The translations under genes and the position numbers were made by a program. The notes beneath the pieces were generated by a model that was not told where the DNA came from, made no database searches, and was given only the letters and a program-made list of their open reading frames with translations. A stretch of DNA of 64,000 nucleotides from Apteryx mantelli (taxonomy: Eukaryota > Chordata > Aves > Apterygiformes > Apterygidae): positions 25,263,207 through 25,327,206 of the forward strand of contig NC_089983.1 of NCBI RefSeq assembly GCF_036417845.1, given 5' to 3'. Of the stretch, positions 24,864 to 38,700 are shown in pieces (the stretch's first letter is position 1; each line of letters opens with the position of its first letter).

Positions 24864-25796
24864 TGTTGCTCCATTTTCCCTGCTCTGGGTGCTGTGAAAC
24901 AGGATATGCAGTACCCTCGCTTCCATGGGCAGTGCTAAATTAAGCAGGCTGAACACTAGTTCACCTCCTTGGGAGAATTTTTCTTGCTTGTTAGAAGATA
25001 TAAGGGAAATGTGGTGCCATTTAATGGTCTATTAAAAAAATGAGACCCTCAAAAAACCTACATCCGAAGCAATGATACATTGGGAGAAACACAGGGTATT
25101 TCAGGCTCATAGTTGGGTTTCTGTTTTTCAGATGGGCCTCTGGTCACCTCATGCAAACAACTCTGTCCATGCTATTTATTGTTCGGACTCTTGAGGAGGG
25201 TTTCTGGGCTGACAAGGCAGTAGACCTTGCTGTGCAGATCCAGGGCAATAACAGAACAGCTGACAGTAAGTGAGCTCTTCTCTCGCTGGAAAGAACTAGA
25301 TAATAACCTTTGCCTGCAGGACACAATTCTGAGCATCCAATAACAGTTGCACAGTAACACTGCCCCTTTTCATGCCCAAAGTAGCATAATATAATTATAA
25401 ACAAAAAAGCTACTAAAAACTGAACTTTGTTTCAATCTGAAACAATCAATCAAATCTGTTCATATACAAGATGAGCAACAACCCTGGATCACCATCAACA
25501 GTGTGACTCCCCCTTCCGTTTATTTGTGCTGTACCCCCTGCCTACAAGCCCTTGTCACACACCAGGCCCCCGCTGGCACGCTCTTGTCTCTGAAAAATCA
25601 ACCCTTCCACCACACCATGACCAATGCATTGGACATTGTGCTGGTCAGTCAAACAAGGCCTTCATAATGTTTGGCACAAGGCATTTCTGATGGAAAACAC
25701 CAGGCTCCCAAAAAGGACCAGAACAGCTAACTGTGCTGAGTGGGTTTGTTTCCCTGTTGCAGACAGATAGCAGGAGCAGTCCCTTACGCACATGCG

Positions 25797-25800
<4 letters not shown>

Positions 25801-25827
<27 letters not shown>
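25801..25827. repeat. (CA)n microsatellite
   Basis: About 13.5 uninterrupted CA units, preceded by the related CGCACG sequence. Likely length-polymorphic. Confidence 0.97.
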
Positions 25828-25831
<4 letters not shown>

Positions 25832-26629
25832 AAAATGCCTTGGCACTGGAGGCAGCATTCTGTTTTCACAGACTTTCCCATTTGTTTTATCTCCATTAGA
25901 CAAGAAAAGAATCCACTACTTTCTAACTAGCACTGAGCTCAACTTGAGCATCTCCATATGAACCCATTAATTCATGGAACAAAAAGGCAGCCAAAAAAAA
26001 AAAAAAACAACCCATGGCTAAGTATCGTATACATTATTAAGAATCAGTAAGCATCTATTCACTCAGTTATGTATCTTTTTATGGATCTGTGTGCAATGTT
26101 AGTTGAGTTACTCCTGCAGTTTTTGGTGTGGCATATTCGGTGCATACATGCTAAGCTGCAATGCAGCTGCTACTGGCATTCTTTCTGTTAGAAATCTATT
26201 TTTTTGTCTTAATTAGGGAAACCTACTTAAGAAGTTCCAGCTGTCTGCTTTCTTCACCCAAAATAGCCTCTGGGAACTTGGGATTTTTGAGCTGTAAAAG
26301 CTATGAAAGAAAATAAGTCTTATCACCCAGACATCCTACATGAGACAGTCTATAGGACTTCCTGATCTCTAGTCCTGCATCTAGTCCAGTAATTATACTT
26401 TGATCATAGCATATCTTCTAGAAAAGCAGAGAACCCAAGTGTAAAGGCAGAGATACCCAAGTATCTCATAGACTTTCACAGCCTTTGTCTACTTAGATGA
26501 GAGGGACATTCAGACTAATAGAAAGCCTCCTTTACTTTGCCTTGGATAAGGCAGGTTGACTGACTTGCACAACCTTCTTGCTATAAAGGTTGTTGGGTAC
26601 TTTTTTCCCTCCATCCTTTAACCAATGTT

Positions 26630-26643
26630 GGGGGGGGGGGGGG
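26630..26643. repeat. Poly(G) run
   Basis: Fourteen consecutive G, which could form a G-quadruplex and is error-prone in sequencing. Confidence 0.9.
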
Positions 26644-29009
26644 TTGACCAGTGCACAGCATATCAGCAGCAGTCCAACCTTGCAGCACTGGTGTCCTTCT
26701 CTGGATTCTGGCTTTCCAGTTTTTAAGTGTGGTCTACAAGCTTTGTTCCTCAGTGCTTAGATCAGTCTGCTCTGTAGCACTAGTCTTGCTAGCAATGTAA
26801 TTTTTTTTTTAAGTATGATAAGTATCCTGTATTCATGAAGCACAGAGCATGTCCTTTGTTTACATTTTTGTTTTTGACATTAGTAGCAAAGCCAAGATTT
26901 TTCTTGTAATTTTAAGTTTACATACTGTAATACTTCATTGACTAGAATGATGTGCAGTTTCAGCTATAAGCAGCCCTGTGGCAAACATGCCATATATGTA
27001 AGTATACTTTTTAGTTATGGAAGTAAAGAATGTTTTTTCTCTCCTTTGATAACTTAATTAGTAAGCCAAATGTAAAGTCACACACACAAGGAGCAAGTAG
27101 TGGGGTGGTTAAACTTTCAGGAACTATTTAATTTAGCTTCCAGATCTCAGTCTCTGCATGTCGTCTCACTTCAGTATTGGAAACTCAGTATAATTTGCCT
27201 GTCTCTGTTAAGTGCAGACAGAGTTACACAAACTTTGTTTGTAACAGATCAGTATCTTTTGCCAAATCACTTCCATAGCACTTGAGTATATTTTCCAGAT
27301 GAAACATATAGCTTCCTCAGTGGGGTTGTTGTTTTTTTCCCCCCCCCTCTGAAGTTAAAAGCTTGTTAGATGTTACTGCACAGAATTTGCAATGCCTAGG
27401 TTCTCAGCTACCAACTGTTTGGCGGCGGAAGTTGTCACTAAGTAGGGATTTTATTTCAAAAAGGTATTGGTATGAAACATACACCTGTGAAATTTTCTAA
27501 GACAGAAATGGAGGACAAAGTGTAATTTTCCTCTCTTAGCAAGAGTGGTTTGATAGAAGGCCAAGAGAACCAGTTATGCATTGGTACCACGGCCAGTTTA
27601 AGACTCCAGCATTAATCCTGGACAGTAGGCATTCAGCTGCCATTTTCCAGTTGAGCTGACAACAGTATGAATAAGTAGTAGCAGTAAGTGATCCTTTATG
27701 AGCCACAAGGAGTCATGAGGTACCCTGCCAATCCAAGGTACACAGCTGCTTTCTGCTGAGTTTTGGAGAGAGAAGGAAATGGCAGCCAAAATCTCATGAC
27801 CACTGCATAACCAGTTCAAGCCATTAAGCATTTTGACACTAAGAAGGACAGTTGAACATATTTCATATCAACAAAATGAAATGGTTTCAACTAATCAAAC
27901 TGCTTTAGCTGGTTCCCAGTTGTGCCTGGGACTTAGAGTGTATAAAGAGTGTTTTTGCCATCAACATATTTCCCCCCCCTCCCCAGCCCCGAAAGTTTTT
28001 TAGCACTTTTGGAAAAGTGTCAAATACAACTGACAAAGCAGAACAGAGAGGTACTATTTAATGTGTTCACAGAAATACTAGTCAGATAGTGGCCTTGACT
28101 AGACAATCTCTCTTACGAAGTTCTGCATTGCTGAATTTTTGGAGCACAGCAACAATGTTTCTGTGCTTACTGCTGAATTATTGTGCCTGTATGTACCCTA
28201 GGAAAATATGGAGGCAGAAGGACCAAGGCATGCCAACCACAGACTCATACCTCAATACCTCTTTTGCTAAGGTAAGTACCCCAGCAAGCGCTTCAAAGTT
28301 CAGAAGTAATGTTAACATGCTGGAGGTGGAAACGGGTAGAAAGACACTTACAAAGCAAATCTATCTCTTAGTCAAAGAGCAAGACAAGCTGAGGAGGAAA
28401 ACTGGGAAGTCATAGGGAAAGACATGTAAACCCAAAAACTAAAGGTGAACAAGAAATAAAAGCAGAGGCAGGACACAGGTAAAAAATAATGAGAGCCAAA
28501 AGCTGGTGTGACACAAAGTAAGAACCGTCTGAATAAAAGTGCATTGGTTGTGCACTGCACAGCTCCAAGACATTTGTATCACCAAATTTCTGAATGCATT
28601 TTGACTAAGGCAGGAAAACATTGATTTTTTTTTCTGAGTCCTTTCATTCCCAGCTTAGTAATTCTCACTAGTTTACCACTTAGCTGTTTTCTAAATGTCC
28701 TGTCACCAGAACCCCCTTGGTCTCTTCTAACTCACGCCCATGTTACCTGATTATCAGACATCACTTCTGATGCACCTGCTAGCAGTCCATGCAGAGGACA
28801 AGGACGAACACCTTCTCTGCCATAAAGGGTATCTTTCTGGGACATCAGTGGGAAGCTTGCACTTCTGCTGCTCATAAGCAGCCTTGCCCTCTGTGGTGAC
28901 AGGGCTTCATTTTTGGCTGCCAACTTCCCATCTTCCACCAGTGCAGCAGTTACTGGAAAGATGCAAAAAAAGCCTCGAAGTGTTATTCTAATAGGAATTG
29001 TGAGAGGCC

Positions 29010-29030
29010 AAAAAAAAAAAAAAAAAAAAA
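29010..29030. repeat. Poly(A) run 3' of MTX2
   Basis: Twenty-one consecutive A on the plus strand, just beyond the predicted MTX2 3' end. Confidence 0.95.
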
Positions 29031-29239
29031 GTTAGAGCCCTACTTTCACTCACCAGTTTATAAATACTGGTCCCTTTGTAAATATGAAGTTTTTGAAGTG
29101 CAAGTACATGAACGGCTGGGGGGCACAGGGAGGAAGAAGTATTTTCCTATGATTAGTCTTTCTATGTAGTCAAATGATTTCTTCGCTATTTCATGCAAAT
29201 TGCTTTCCTTTTGTCTTTTTGCTATGAGGATCAGCAGAA

Positions 29240-29572
29240 TTTATTTATTACATAGACATAAAATTAGGAAAAGAAAAACTTTTTAAAATATTTTATTTTT
29301 TAATACAGATACAATATTTTTCCAAGGTCACTTAATCTTAAGTGGCACACAGGCTATTAAAATGGAAGTGCCCATACAGTCATTTCAGGTTAAACGCGTA
29401 TAATATATTCTACAACACAACAACTGCATTTAAAGTTTTTCTTGCTCCAGAATGATTTGGCAGCTTCAAAAGTCTAACATATCTTTCCATTTTCAAAACC
29501 AATTAACTGAACAACAAAAACAATATTCATTTCTCACATGGGATCCATCCTGATGACCATCAAACAACATGC
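29240..29572 (-). other. MTX2: MTX2 3' UTR and polyadenylation signals
   Basis: Downstream of the stop the minus strand carries AATAAA at 29297-29292 and two overlapping copies at 29249-29240. The first follows about 275 bases of UTR. Any of them could direct cleavage, so the UTR is probably about 300-350 bases. The true end cannot be fixed from sequence alone, and longer isoforms are possible. Confidence 0.6.
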
Positions 29573-29783
29573 TTATCTCAGTAAGGACCTCTTAGCAGAT
29601 CTGGATGTAGCACTTGAAGAGCTGTCTTTATCATGACCTTCAAAGTACTGCTGCTCTATTCGTCTACAAAAGGCTATGAGATTACTGTAGTTTTTCACTT
29701 TTTCAGAGAGTTCATCACTGGTTAGTTGAGTAGTAAGGATTGTGAACAGATGTCCAAATACCAGAGCATCTAATTCAGTGGGT
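29573..29783 (-). CDS. MTX2: MTX2 exon 10, C-terminus and stop
   Basis: The last coding exon completes the split glutamine and encodes 69 residues before the TAA at 29573-29575. It runs from [20 protein letters not shown] through [20 protein letters not shown] and then a serine-rich, basic tail, [19 protein letters not shown]. Human metaxin 2 ends about ten residues after RRIEQ as I recall, so the tail here is about 13 residues longer. The acceptor is TTTTTTACAG. Confidence 0.96.
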
Positions 29784-32700
29784 CTGTAAAAAACAGCAAG
29801 AAGAACAGATATTTTGGAAGCCAAGTCCTGATTAAAGAAAAACCCTGCTGTTCTGAATAACTTTTAGATAGCCCCATAATCTAAGAATTAGGAAGTAATC
29901 AAGCAATACTCTGAATTTACAGAAACACATTAAACTTTGTCATCAGCATATTACCATACTACTAATTCTCAGTACAGTATCTTTCTTAAAGTCATTTCTG
30001 GTAGCTTAGAAATGTCAGAACAGCACTTCTAAGAAAGGGCACAGTTACTGATCCACTGTGAGCTGTGTTCCAACCTCTGAGTTCTGTAGCAAGGTAAAAT
30101 GCTTATAAGGTCTGGGGTCACTTCCCCCTGCCCCAGTTCCCTTGCAGATGTGAATAATAAACCCAACCCTTATCTTGCAAAAACAAAGAGGAAGGGGAAA
30201 AAATGCATAAAACGCCCTCCTATTCCCTCCTTGTGCTTGTCGACATTCAAGAATCACTTAAACAACAGGAAAAGGAGCTCCAGTATGAAAGCAGCTAGAA
30301 CCATCTCTTTTATGAAAAAGGACTAAGCAGATATTTTAATTTTTGTTCCATAAAGGAACAGTTGTTTATCAAATGTTTTCAGTCTTACCTTATTTTAGGT
30401 ACAAGCCTTCTGTATTGAAATGTCAGACCTTTGCATCTAAGCAGTCCATAGACAAACAAAAAGTACTTTTTAAAATATATTAACAACTTCACTAGTGCAA
30501 AAGGTAAACAGCAGGAGGGTTTTCTAAGAAATTTTTAGCCTTTCCATTTGGGGGCCCCTAAGAATTCTCCAGTGGAGATGTGTACCCTTGTATAACAAAT
30601 TTAAATCTGTTGGCAACAGGCTGCTTTTCTTATTTACTTCCTACAGACCCCCAGAGGTCACAGTCTGAAAAACACTGGACTAAGAACACATAGTTTCTTG
30701 GTAATATTTCAGACAGTTGAAAGGCATAAAGGTTGAAAATGTACCAAGGAAACCTGGCTAAAAAACAATTAAAAACAGAAACCTCAACCTATTTTCTTTA
30801 AAAATAAATACAGAAAATTTAGAAAATATTAAATCATTATTAAACACAATGAACTAAGACGCAATTCAAACTTATTCGGTAGTGCATACTATATCTACTC
30901 AATTTATACTACCCACCTAGCCTCAACTTTGAAAAAATTAAGGGGTAAAGATAGAGAGAAAAGTAACCAAGACCATAACGCTGCCTTTTGAAGACGTTTC
31001 TCTGTCCAAGTGTAGTTATCTGAAGTCCAGACTTGAGCATTTCCCAGTCTAGTCTATATGCAGAAGACAAGAGGTACTAATGTGTGCTACACTGTCAGCG
31101 AATTTGATAGTTTCCTGGTTCCTCCTCCTTTTAAGAGCCTGAGGAATGGGTGACCTGGATAAAGACTTCCAGTAGGATATAGAATTAAGTCATCACAGAA
31201 GGACTCTTTTCAGAAATCTGACTATGCTCTTGGTTAATTGTCTCTCAGGCTTCTTTCGTACACAAAGGCATTAGCCATTTTGTCATTTTTCAGTGTTATT
31301 CCCCTATTACAGATCAATGCACAGAACCTCTAGCACTGGCTACAGAGGATACCAAAACAAGGGCATAAGAAACCTCGAGGTTTCCCATGAAGTTTAGCAC
31401 ACCACACCTACCAGCATTGTATACAACCCAGCAAGTAATACAAACCCAGATGTTATTTAAATCCATAATATTTAAAAAAATACTGAATTATGAGGAGCAG
31501 GAAAAAATAGCATTTTGCAATTCGAACAAACTGGTGAGAACAAAGGACATCCCATGAAAGCCAGATTTTTTTCTTTACAATGCAAATCTTAGCTTTCACT
31601 CTGTGATTGGTCGTTCGTTGAATAAAAGCTAGCATTTTACCACAGTTCATATAGTGTGCAGATGTCCTCACGCTAATTCAGTTCATTCAGAGCTGTCACT
31701 GATGTTAAGGAGGGCAAGAAAAGCTGTTTTGGTCAGAACTGCATAATGCACATTTACTGACCTGTACCCAGTGGAGAACATTACCTGAGAAATGCAAGCA
31801 AAGCTTTAAGTGTATCATTTTTATAAGAAATTAACTGTGTAAAGGTATAAGTTTGCTGCCTGTGTAAGCTGTGGTACATTCTATAAAAACAAACAGAAGT
31901 AAAACTAAATCCAAAAGAGAAAAAAACCACATATCTTACAGAAACTTTCCTTTTAATACCTACAATCACTTTTTTCTGAAATTATGTAGTATATTACATT
32001 CATATTTATATTCCAGTCACATATTTGAGTTTCCTTAACTAATCATGTAGCATTAAAGTAAAACAGGAGTGTTTCATATATACATATAATCACATTCTTG
32101 GATGTAACATTTCAATAAAGAGTTACTTACTGCTTATTGAAGAAATACGGTTGTGTTCCTAATCTCTGGGAGAGAGCCTGGCAACACTGATCTACATCTT
32201 CAAGCACCTATCAAAACACACAAGAGAGAAAGCATCCATATTGCCAGGAAACACCAACACTATGAAAATAACCTCCTTATTGTACTACTGCCAACAGCGG
32301 AAACACAGAATACACAACACTTCAACATCAAAAGCTGTTAAAGTCACAGTCAAACTTACACAGTAGGCAGGTAGCTAAGAGTTACTTAGTACAACATTTG
32401 ACATATAGCAATGCTGATGAAGTGTTTTCCTTAACATTTATAACTGAGCTTAAAGGTACCAACTTCTACCTCAAAACTGCTTTGTATTTTTCTTAGACCT
32501 CAGCGGTGAAGCCACAATCCTGCACAGGGCACCTATTAACACCATGCAGGAAGTGGGGGCCATAACTTCTAATCCTTTTTCAGGACCATGGCCTAAACTA
32601 ATACTAAAGGAGATACACACTCATGGGAAAACATCTCTCTCCTTATACCCTCAGATTGCATAAAATTTAAGATTTATTGCTGCTGAAGCTGGACACCTGA

Positions 32701-35700
32701 CTGCAGATAACTAAGTACAGAATATATTTTTTAACTACTTCAGCTTCATAAGTGTTACTTCTCCAAAGCCTTAAAAAAAGAAAGAAAAAAACAAAACGGC
32801 ATAAAGTAGTATGTTTTGCCTTTCACACTGACCTGTTCAAGTGACTTGCCAGCCCACCCAATGGCTTTCATCTTTCGCCTGATCTCCCATTGCTTCTGAT
32901 AGGACAAAATGCGGTTAAGAGGCCACGGGTAAGGGGAGCCATACCTCAGGTGAGTAATCTTTGTTTAAAAACAGAAAGTTGCATTTTTATAACCAAAAAA
33001 ACCCCAGATAATTCTATTTACAAAATAGATAATATTCACATGTATCAGACAAAGTTACACCTTTGTCAGAAAGGGAGTTGCAAAAGAGAAGGGGAGTTGT
33101 GTGATATACTGTAATTATTTGCACAGAATTTGTAGTTTGCAGCATAACTGTTTATTACCTTAGAAATATATATAAAAAACATCTACTTTGCAGTCAGCTA
33201 CCTCCCGTAATGACACATAACTTCCCTAAAATGTATGTGCAAGCAAAATTAAAGTGAAAAGACTGTATCATTAATGGTATAAACCTAAATGTTTCATTTA
33301 TGAGTAGGGATTTGCAATTGTGAGCAAAAGCGTTTTCTCATTAAATTTTAATTAAGATAAATGCTGCAGAACCACTCACCTCCTCTACTGTAACATCATC
33401 GCACCATTGGAGATACAACTAGGAACAGAAAGAACACTTACTAAAACTTCCCAATAAAGGAGGATAGAGAAAATCATTTCTCACTAGAATTTTCTTTTCT
33501 ATATTAGATTAAGTTTCCATTTAATTCCTTCTATTAGACCTCTGAACGCAGAAAAAGAAATTAAAACTGGAAGGCAAAAGGCCAGTTGCCAGCTCTTACT
33601 TCACCAGCACCAGGAGCAAGCTGAGATGGAAGGCGCTTTCTCGTTGCCTACACGCCATGCGGGATCCGCGCGCTGGCGGCCAGCCTGTGGCTCCTGAGCC
33701 ACATCCAGCTTGCAAGGGTTTCCAGCACTGTTTCTCTGTTGGGGTTGTGTCACATAACTGGTCACGGATGTGGACTGTGCAAGCTGACAGTGGGGCTGCC
33801 CAGCACAGCTATGGGATGGGGTAGGATCCCAGGAACCGCTGACATTTTCCATCCACAGAAATGGGCTACTTTTATAGCTACACGACACACTTCAAAGAGC
33901 TACAGGGAACTAACTGTATGTGTGCCTTCTGTCTATTAAACTATTTCAGCAAGCAGCCCAATGGGTCAAGAAAATTTACTTCTGCCTGCTTTTACCTCAA
34001 AAGTTGAAGACCTAATCAAAAAACATGTAGTACTTCCAATATGAGAAAAAAATCTTAAAGCTTTTTTGTCTAAAATCACTTATGCAAGTGTGTGGAACTA
34101 CTATCGTTTTCTGTACCTCTGCTGTCAAGAGCATATTATTGACTAATTCCATGTAGGCTTTCATCTCAGCTTTTTGGACTTCATCCAACCCATCACTGAG
34201 AGAATGGCCCTAATGGGGGAGAAAAAAAAAAACAGACAAAACTCAAAAAAAAAAACCATACAGACATGCAAGAGAGGATATTGGAATATTCAGCAATGCC
34301 CAACCCAGGGACCTTTGAAGTCGATGAGCTTTGGTTCAGATCCTGAGCTCTCACACAGTACAATAGCAAATTAAATAGGTACTTTTTATATAAAATGTCC
34401 TTTAATATTAAACAGAAATCATCATAATATAACATAGCTAATCTGCAAGAGATGTAGACTATTTTCAGTTACAGGTGAACACAGTTTAGTGCACAGCTTC
34501 CCAGTTAGTGCAGCTCTGTATCAAGAAGTAAACACATTTACATGTGATACAGCTTTATCAAGTGCTCAGTAAACAGACATTGTTTTTAAAGATGCACCAA
34601 AAAAAAAAAAAAAAAAATCAAAAGCAAGCATAAACAACATCTGACACTTCAAGATTTAAACCAGTCAGCTCTGGATTTGAGAGTTCTATTTCTGAGACCC
34701 AAAGATAAGACACGTGCAGAGAAAAAAAAAAAAAAAAAAAAAAGGCTCAGGAACTGAAACTAGTAGGCAGAAATCCTGTACAGAATTTACTGCCAGAATT
34801 CGAGTAAATTTCATGTTGTTTCCCCCTCAAAGAACTCCCATTCCAGCATATATTTCTTTTAAAAGGGCACTAGATTTCTACATAGTTTTAAAAATTAAGT
34901 AACATTCCAGAAGAGCACACTAAATTAGCACAGGTGCTAAGCATGATTAACTTGCCATTCAGTAATTTATGAAGAAAACGTATTGTTACCTTGGCTTTTA
35001 CAAACTGGACTATGGGCCCAAGTTCAGATACTACTTGATTTCCCACATGAATAAAGGGTACTTTGCCTGTAATATGAGAAATGTATTTTAGTAAGAGCAT
35101 TTTATACATGCAAAAAAATAATTTCCAGTGTTTGAAACAACTAAATATTGCAGGTATACCTGAACATCATTTTTTTTTCCATAAGCATAGGTAAAGTTCT
35201 TAAATACATAGCTCACCAAGCTTAAATTTGTAAAAACAATATCGTAACAATATTTTAACAATTTGTATTTTAATAGTGGATCTTGCTTTGCTGGAAAGAC
35301 TTAATTCAGCATTTCTCCAAAGTACAGCTGGGAAATGCCAGGAAAGCAGACCGAGCCCTTGGCTAGCCTTACGGCATAGCGCGTTCCCACCCTCCCTTCT
35401 ACCGCGCTGCTGGGGAGAGGGCAGCTGAACGGGCAACCGCAGACGTGGCACTGCGCCCAGCACAGCAAGCAGGGAGAGGTGCAAGTGCGCGGTCAGCAAG
35501 GCCCAGTTGTCACTCACTCTCCTCTGCTCCTTCAGATACCCCCGACAGGGCCAGCTGGCTCCTGTTAGCTGCCCCCGTCTTTATCCTCTAACCATGAGCT
35601 GGCATTTTCAAGATGGGGTCAGGAATAGATATTCAATATTAGACCCATACCTTCACTTTCTGGGGTGGGGAGAGGGAAGGAGGGTAAGGAAAGGGAGCTT

Positions 35701-38700
35701 TTCCATCATCACGGAGGCAAAACTGGGTTAAAAGCCTAACATCAGTAAAGATAAACGTTCAGTCCGTGCAGCTGAGCCCTGAGCGTCCAGCATGGAGCAG
35801 GGCTAAAAACAGCCAGTCCTCAAAAGGAAACTGAAAATGACTGTGTCACCGATGCAGCTTAGGGCAGTGGAAAGGAAGAGGCTTCCAACTCTTTCTGCTT
35901 GGTAACTTCTTGCTCATACGCTGAATCGAGGCAAAGCTTTAGGGCAGGCAGTTACCAGAGGAAGGCCTATTACATGCGGGAAGCCGCAAGGAAGGACAGC
36001 AGTTCCCTTACGGCCCTTTTTCCCTGCTCCCGGTCCTGGCCCCGTGGGGCTGAGGGCTCCTGTGCGCAGGAGCCACCCTGCCACATCGCTCACCCGCTGC
36101 ACCCTGCACCAGCTGCAGCTGACACACACCACCCCCAAGCACCCTGTCAGTTTAAGAGTAAATCTTCTGTGATTACTTGCATCATTGCAATTGCCCATAA
36201 AATGGAGACAAATGCTGGACATTTTATATTGCCGAAGAAGCCCTCATGACCACAGAGAGTGAAGGAGCCTGCCTGGTGCGGTGGGTACCGCACACGCTTA
36301 CTTTCCCATCTCTCTGTGGGCAAACTCTGCCCTCTATAGAGAATGCAAAGAGCAAGATCAATACCTGCCTGACTCCAAATGTGTTATTAGTAATTCATTC
36401 AGCAAATGCAAAAGCATTCATTCCTTTTGCTGAAACACATAAAACCTACCGTTAGGTCTAGTTCAAACAGAGTTCATGCTAACAGCAGTTTCAGTCATGG
36501 TTTTTATCTTGAGATTCGCTTCTCACTGGCTTACTCAGCATAAGGGTAATAAATGAAGCGCACCATACCAACAAAAGCCTCGTCTGAATCCATACGCTGT
36601 GTATTACAAAGGAAACACAGGCCTTTCTGAGCTGCAGAATCCAATGCTTTCAGTCGTACTGTACTTCACACATACAGACAATCTTTTCGTATTCCACTTT
36701 TGACTACCTCGGAAAGGATTTTGTCGTTATGACAGCTACGAGGTAGAAAACCTTCCCACCAAATGATGAGATGCACACCTCTGTCTACTGCTGCTGTGAG
36801 ACGGGGGTGGTGGGAAGGGACAAGGGAGCAACTAAAACCTTCTGTGAAGACTCATTAAAGAACCAAAACATTATAAAGAAAGGAAATTAGAAAAGTGAAT
36901 AAAATTAACGAGGATTCCAGGAGTAAGGGCAAAAAGAACCACATCTGTTTTCCTACCTACACTTAAAATTGAACCAGTATAAGCTTCCTCTTTTACTCAA
37001 TTTTTTTCAGCCAACGGAGATGGAAAGGGTTCAGATCCACATCAGATGCTAGTGAGTGTGAATATGGGATGTGGATTGCAAAGAGAGAGAATGCAACTAT
37101 TACCAGTCTTGTTTCTAAGCGTGTAAGAAACTCCTCTGTGCCTGGATTCAGCATTCCAAAGCTACTTTTATTTATTAAGGAATAACTTACGATCTCCATA
37201 TTTTGCTATGATTTTCACTGCTGCCAAGCAACTATTTTTTTTGAATAGCGTAATTCCAGATGCTTTGACTGAAACACCAGTAGCAGCAGCACAACTCATA
37301 CAGTCTCCAGACATATACAGACAGGCATTTCCATGTTGCATACTACAGCCAGAGCCAGGTAATAGGCAAATAAGTATGTCCCAACACAACCAAAATTTGG
37401 GAGGGATTGCAAGGATTGCCAGAATTTTGTGCCCTGCATTCAGCAATTTTCTTTAGGGTAACTTTTTAGGCAACCAGTCACCCCCAGCAGACTGCAGACA
37501 CTGTACACTGCCAATACTTTATGGGTGGTGGTGGGTTGTTGGTTTGGGGCTTTTTGGACAATCTCATGGATCAGAGAAGGACTTAAATGTGCCTGTCACC
37601 CTTAATACTAACAATTCACCCTTCATTTTTCTTGGGTATCTACACACCAGCAATCATCTCCCAGACAAGGTAACAAAAGATACTTTTTCTCCTGTTTTGT
37701 TTCACTCCAGCAATGGGAAAATATAGCATTCACTGGTCAACAGGAACGGATGCAGAATAAGGACACTTCTGGAAATAAATGTCTTTTTTATGACACAACA
37801 ACTCTCAGGCATTTTAGAGAAGGTTTCCACCAGACATTTGAACTGTCTGAATGCTATATATAGCTACTGCATTCCCAGGCTTGGTTACATATTGTACTAA
37901 TGTTACTTTGCAGTTGACTGTTTTAATTGTTTACAGAAGAGAAATTGCATTTGGAGAGGAGGGGGGAAGGCAACCCGCACAGAGTAGCCCTGACCGACCG
38001 TTATCAGCAAGACGAGGCGCAGTTGCCATGGTATCACAACGGAGGTATAACGTAGTAATCTAAATGAAGGCCACACTTACCAGATGGGGACATGTATTCT
38101 GCATTTGCCCTGCAAACCACACGGACTGGCAGATTGCACATTTGCAAAAAGGCCTGGAAACAAAGAGTAGCATTTAAAAAAAACATTAATACATCTGTGA
38201 CAAACAAATGTGTTGTTCTCAATACATTTGGCTATATGTTAGCTAATACTTAGCACACGCTTATGAAGTATAGTTCCTTGCATACTTCTTTTAGAAAGAA
38301 AGAAGTAAAAGGAAAACAAGGTTTTCTAACTCAGACAATCCTTCACCACCCAGTCATTGACTGGAATTCTTCTAATGAAGTTTCATCTACTTTTTTTTTT
38401 TCCCCTCAAGAGAAGCAAAGAAGCAGTATCTGACAGCTACAATCACTGCTGTGGTTGTACAAGTTTAAGGCACATTTTGCCCCTCCTGAAAATCACACTG
38501 CTTGCATAACACACACCAAGCACATACAGCACCTTCCCACGTTACATTTACAATAGCTGTCAGGTTTCCTGGCAAACACTGTCACAAGTTTCGTTGTGTG
38601 ATACTGTCAGAGCACAGGTCTGCTTTGGGAGGAAGTATTTATTATCTGTAATTTATGTGAATCATGGAGGGTGTAAGTGATCGATTTACTGTTACTGCCT

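Larger units (their letters stand above)
24864..29239. other. Intergenic DNA 3' of MTX2
   Basis: No gene is supported. The stretch holds a (CA)n repeat at 25801-25827, a 14-G run at 26630-26643 and a 21-A run at 29010-29030. A 108-codon frame at 28089-28415 has no recognisable homology. Alternative downstream MTX2 polyadenylation could extend the transcript into this stretch. Confidence 0.5.
34210..34989 (-). other. MTX2: MTX2 intron 5
   Basis: GT-AG intron of 780 bases. It holds two long A runs on the plus strand, at 34599-34617 and 34722-34743. Confidence 0.85.

Noticed and set aside
28089-28415. 108-codon frame just 3' of MTX2
   Set aside because: No homology is recognised and there is no promoter. 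It is unlikely to be a gene on this evidence.
31369-31384. Perfect 16-base palindrome GAAACCTCGAGGTTTC
   Set aside because: It is at chance expectation for 64 kb and lies in an intron with no other signal.
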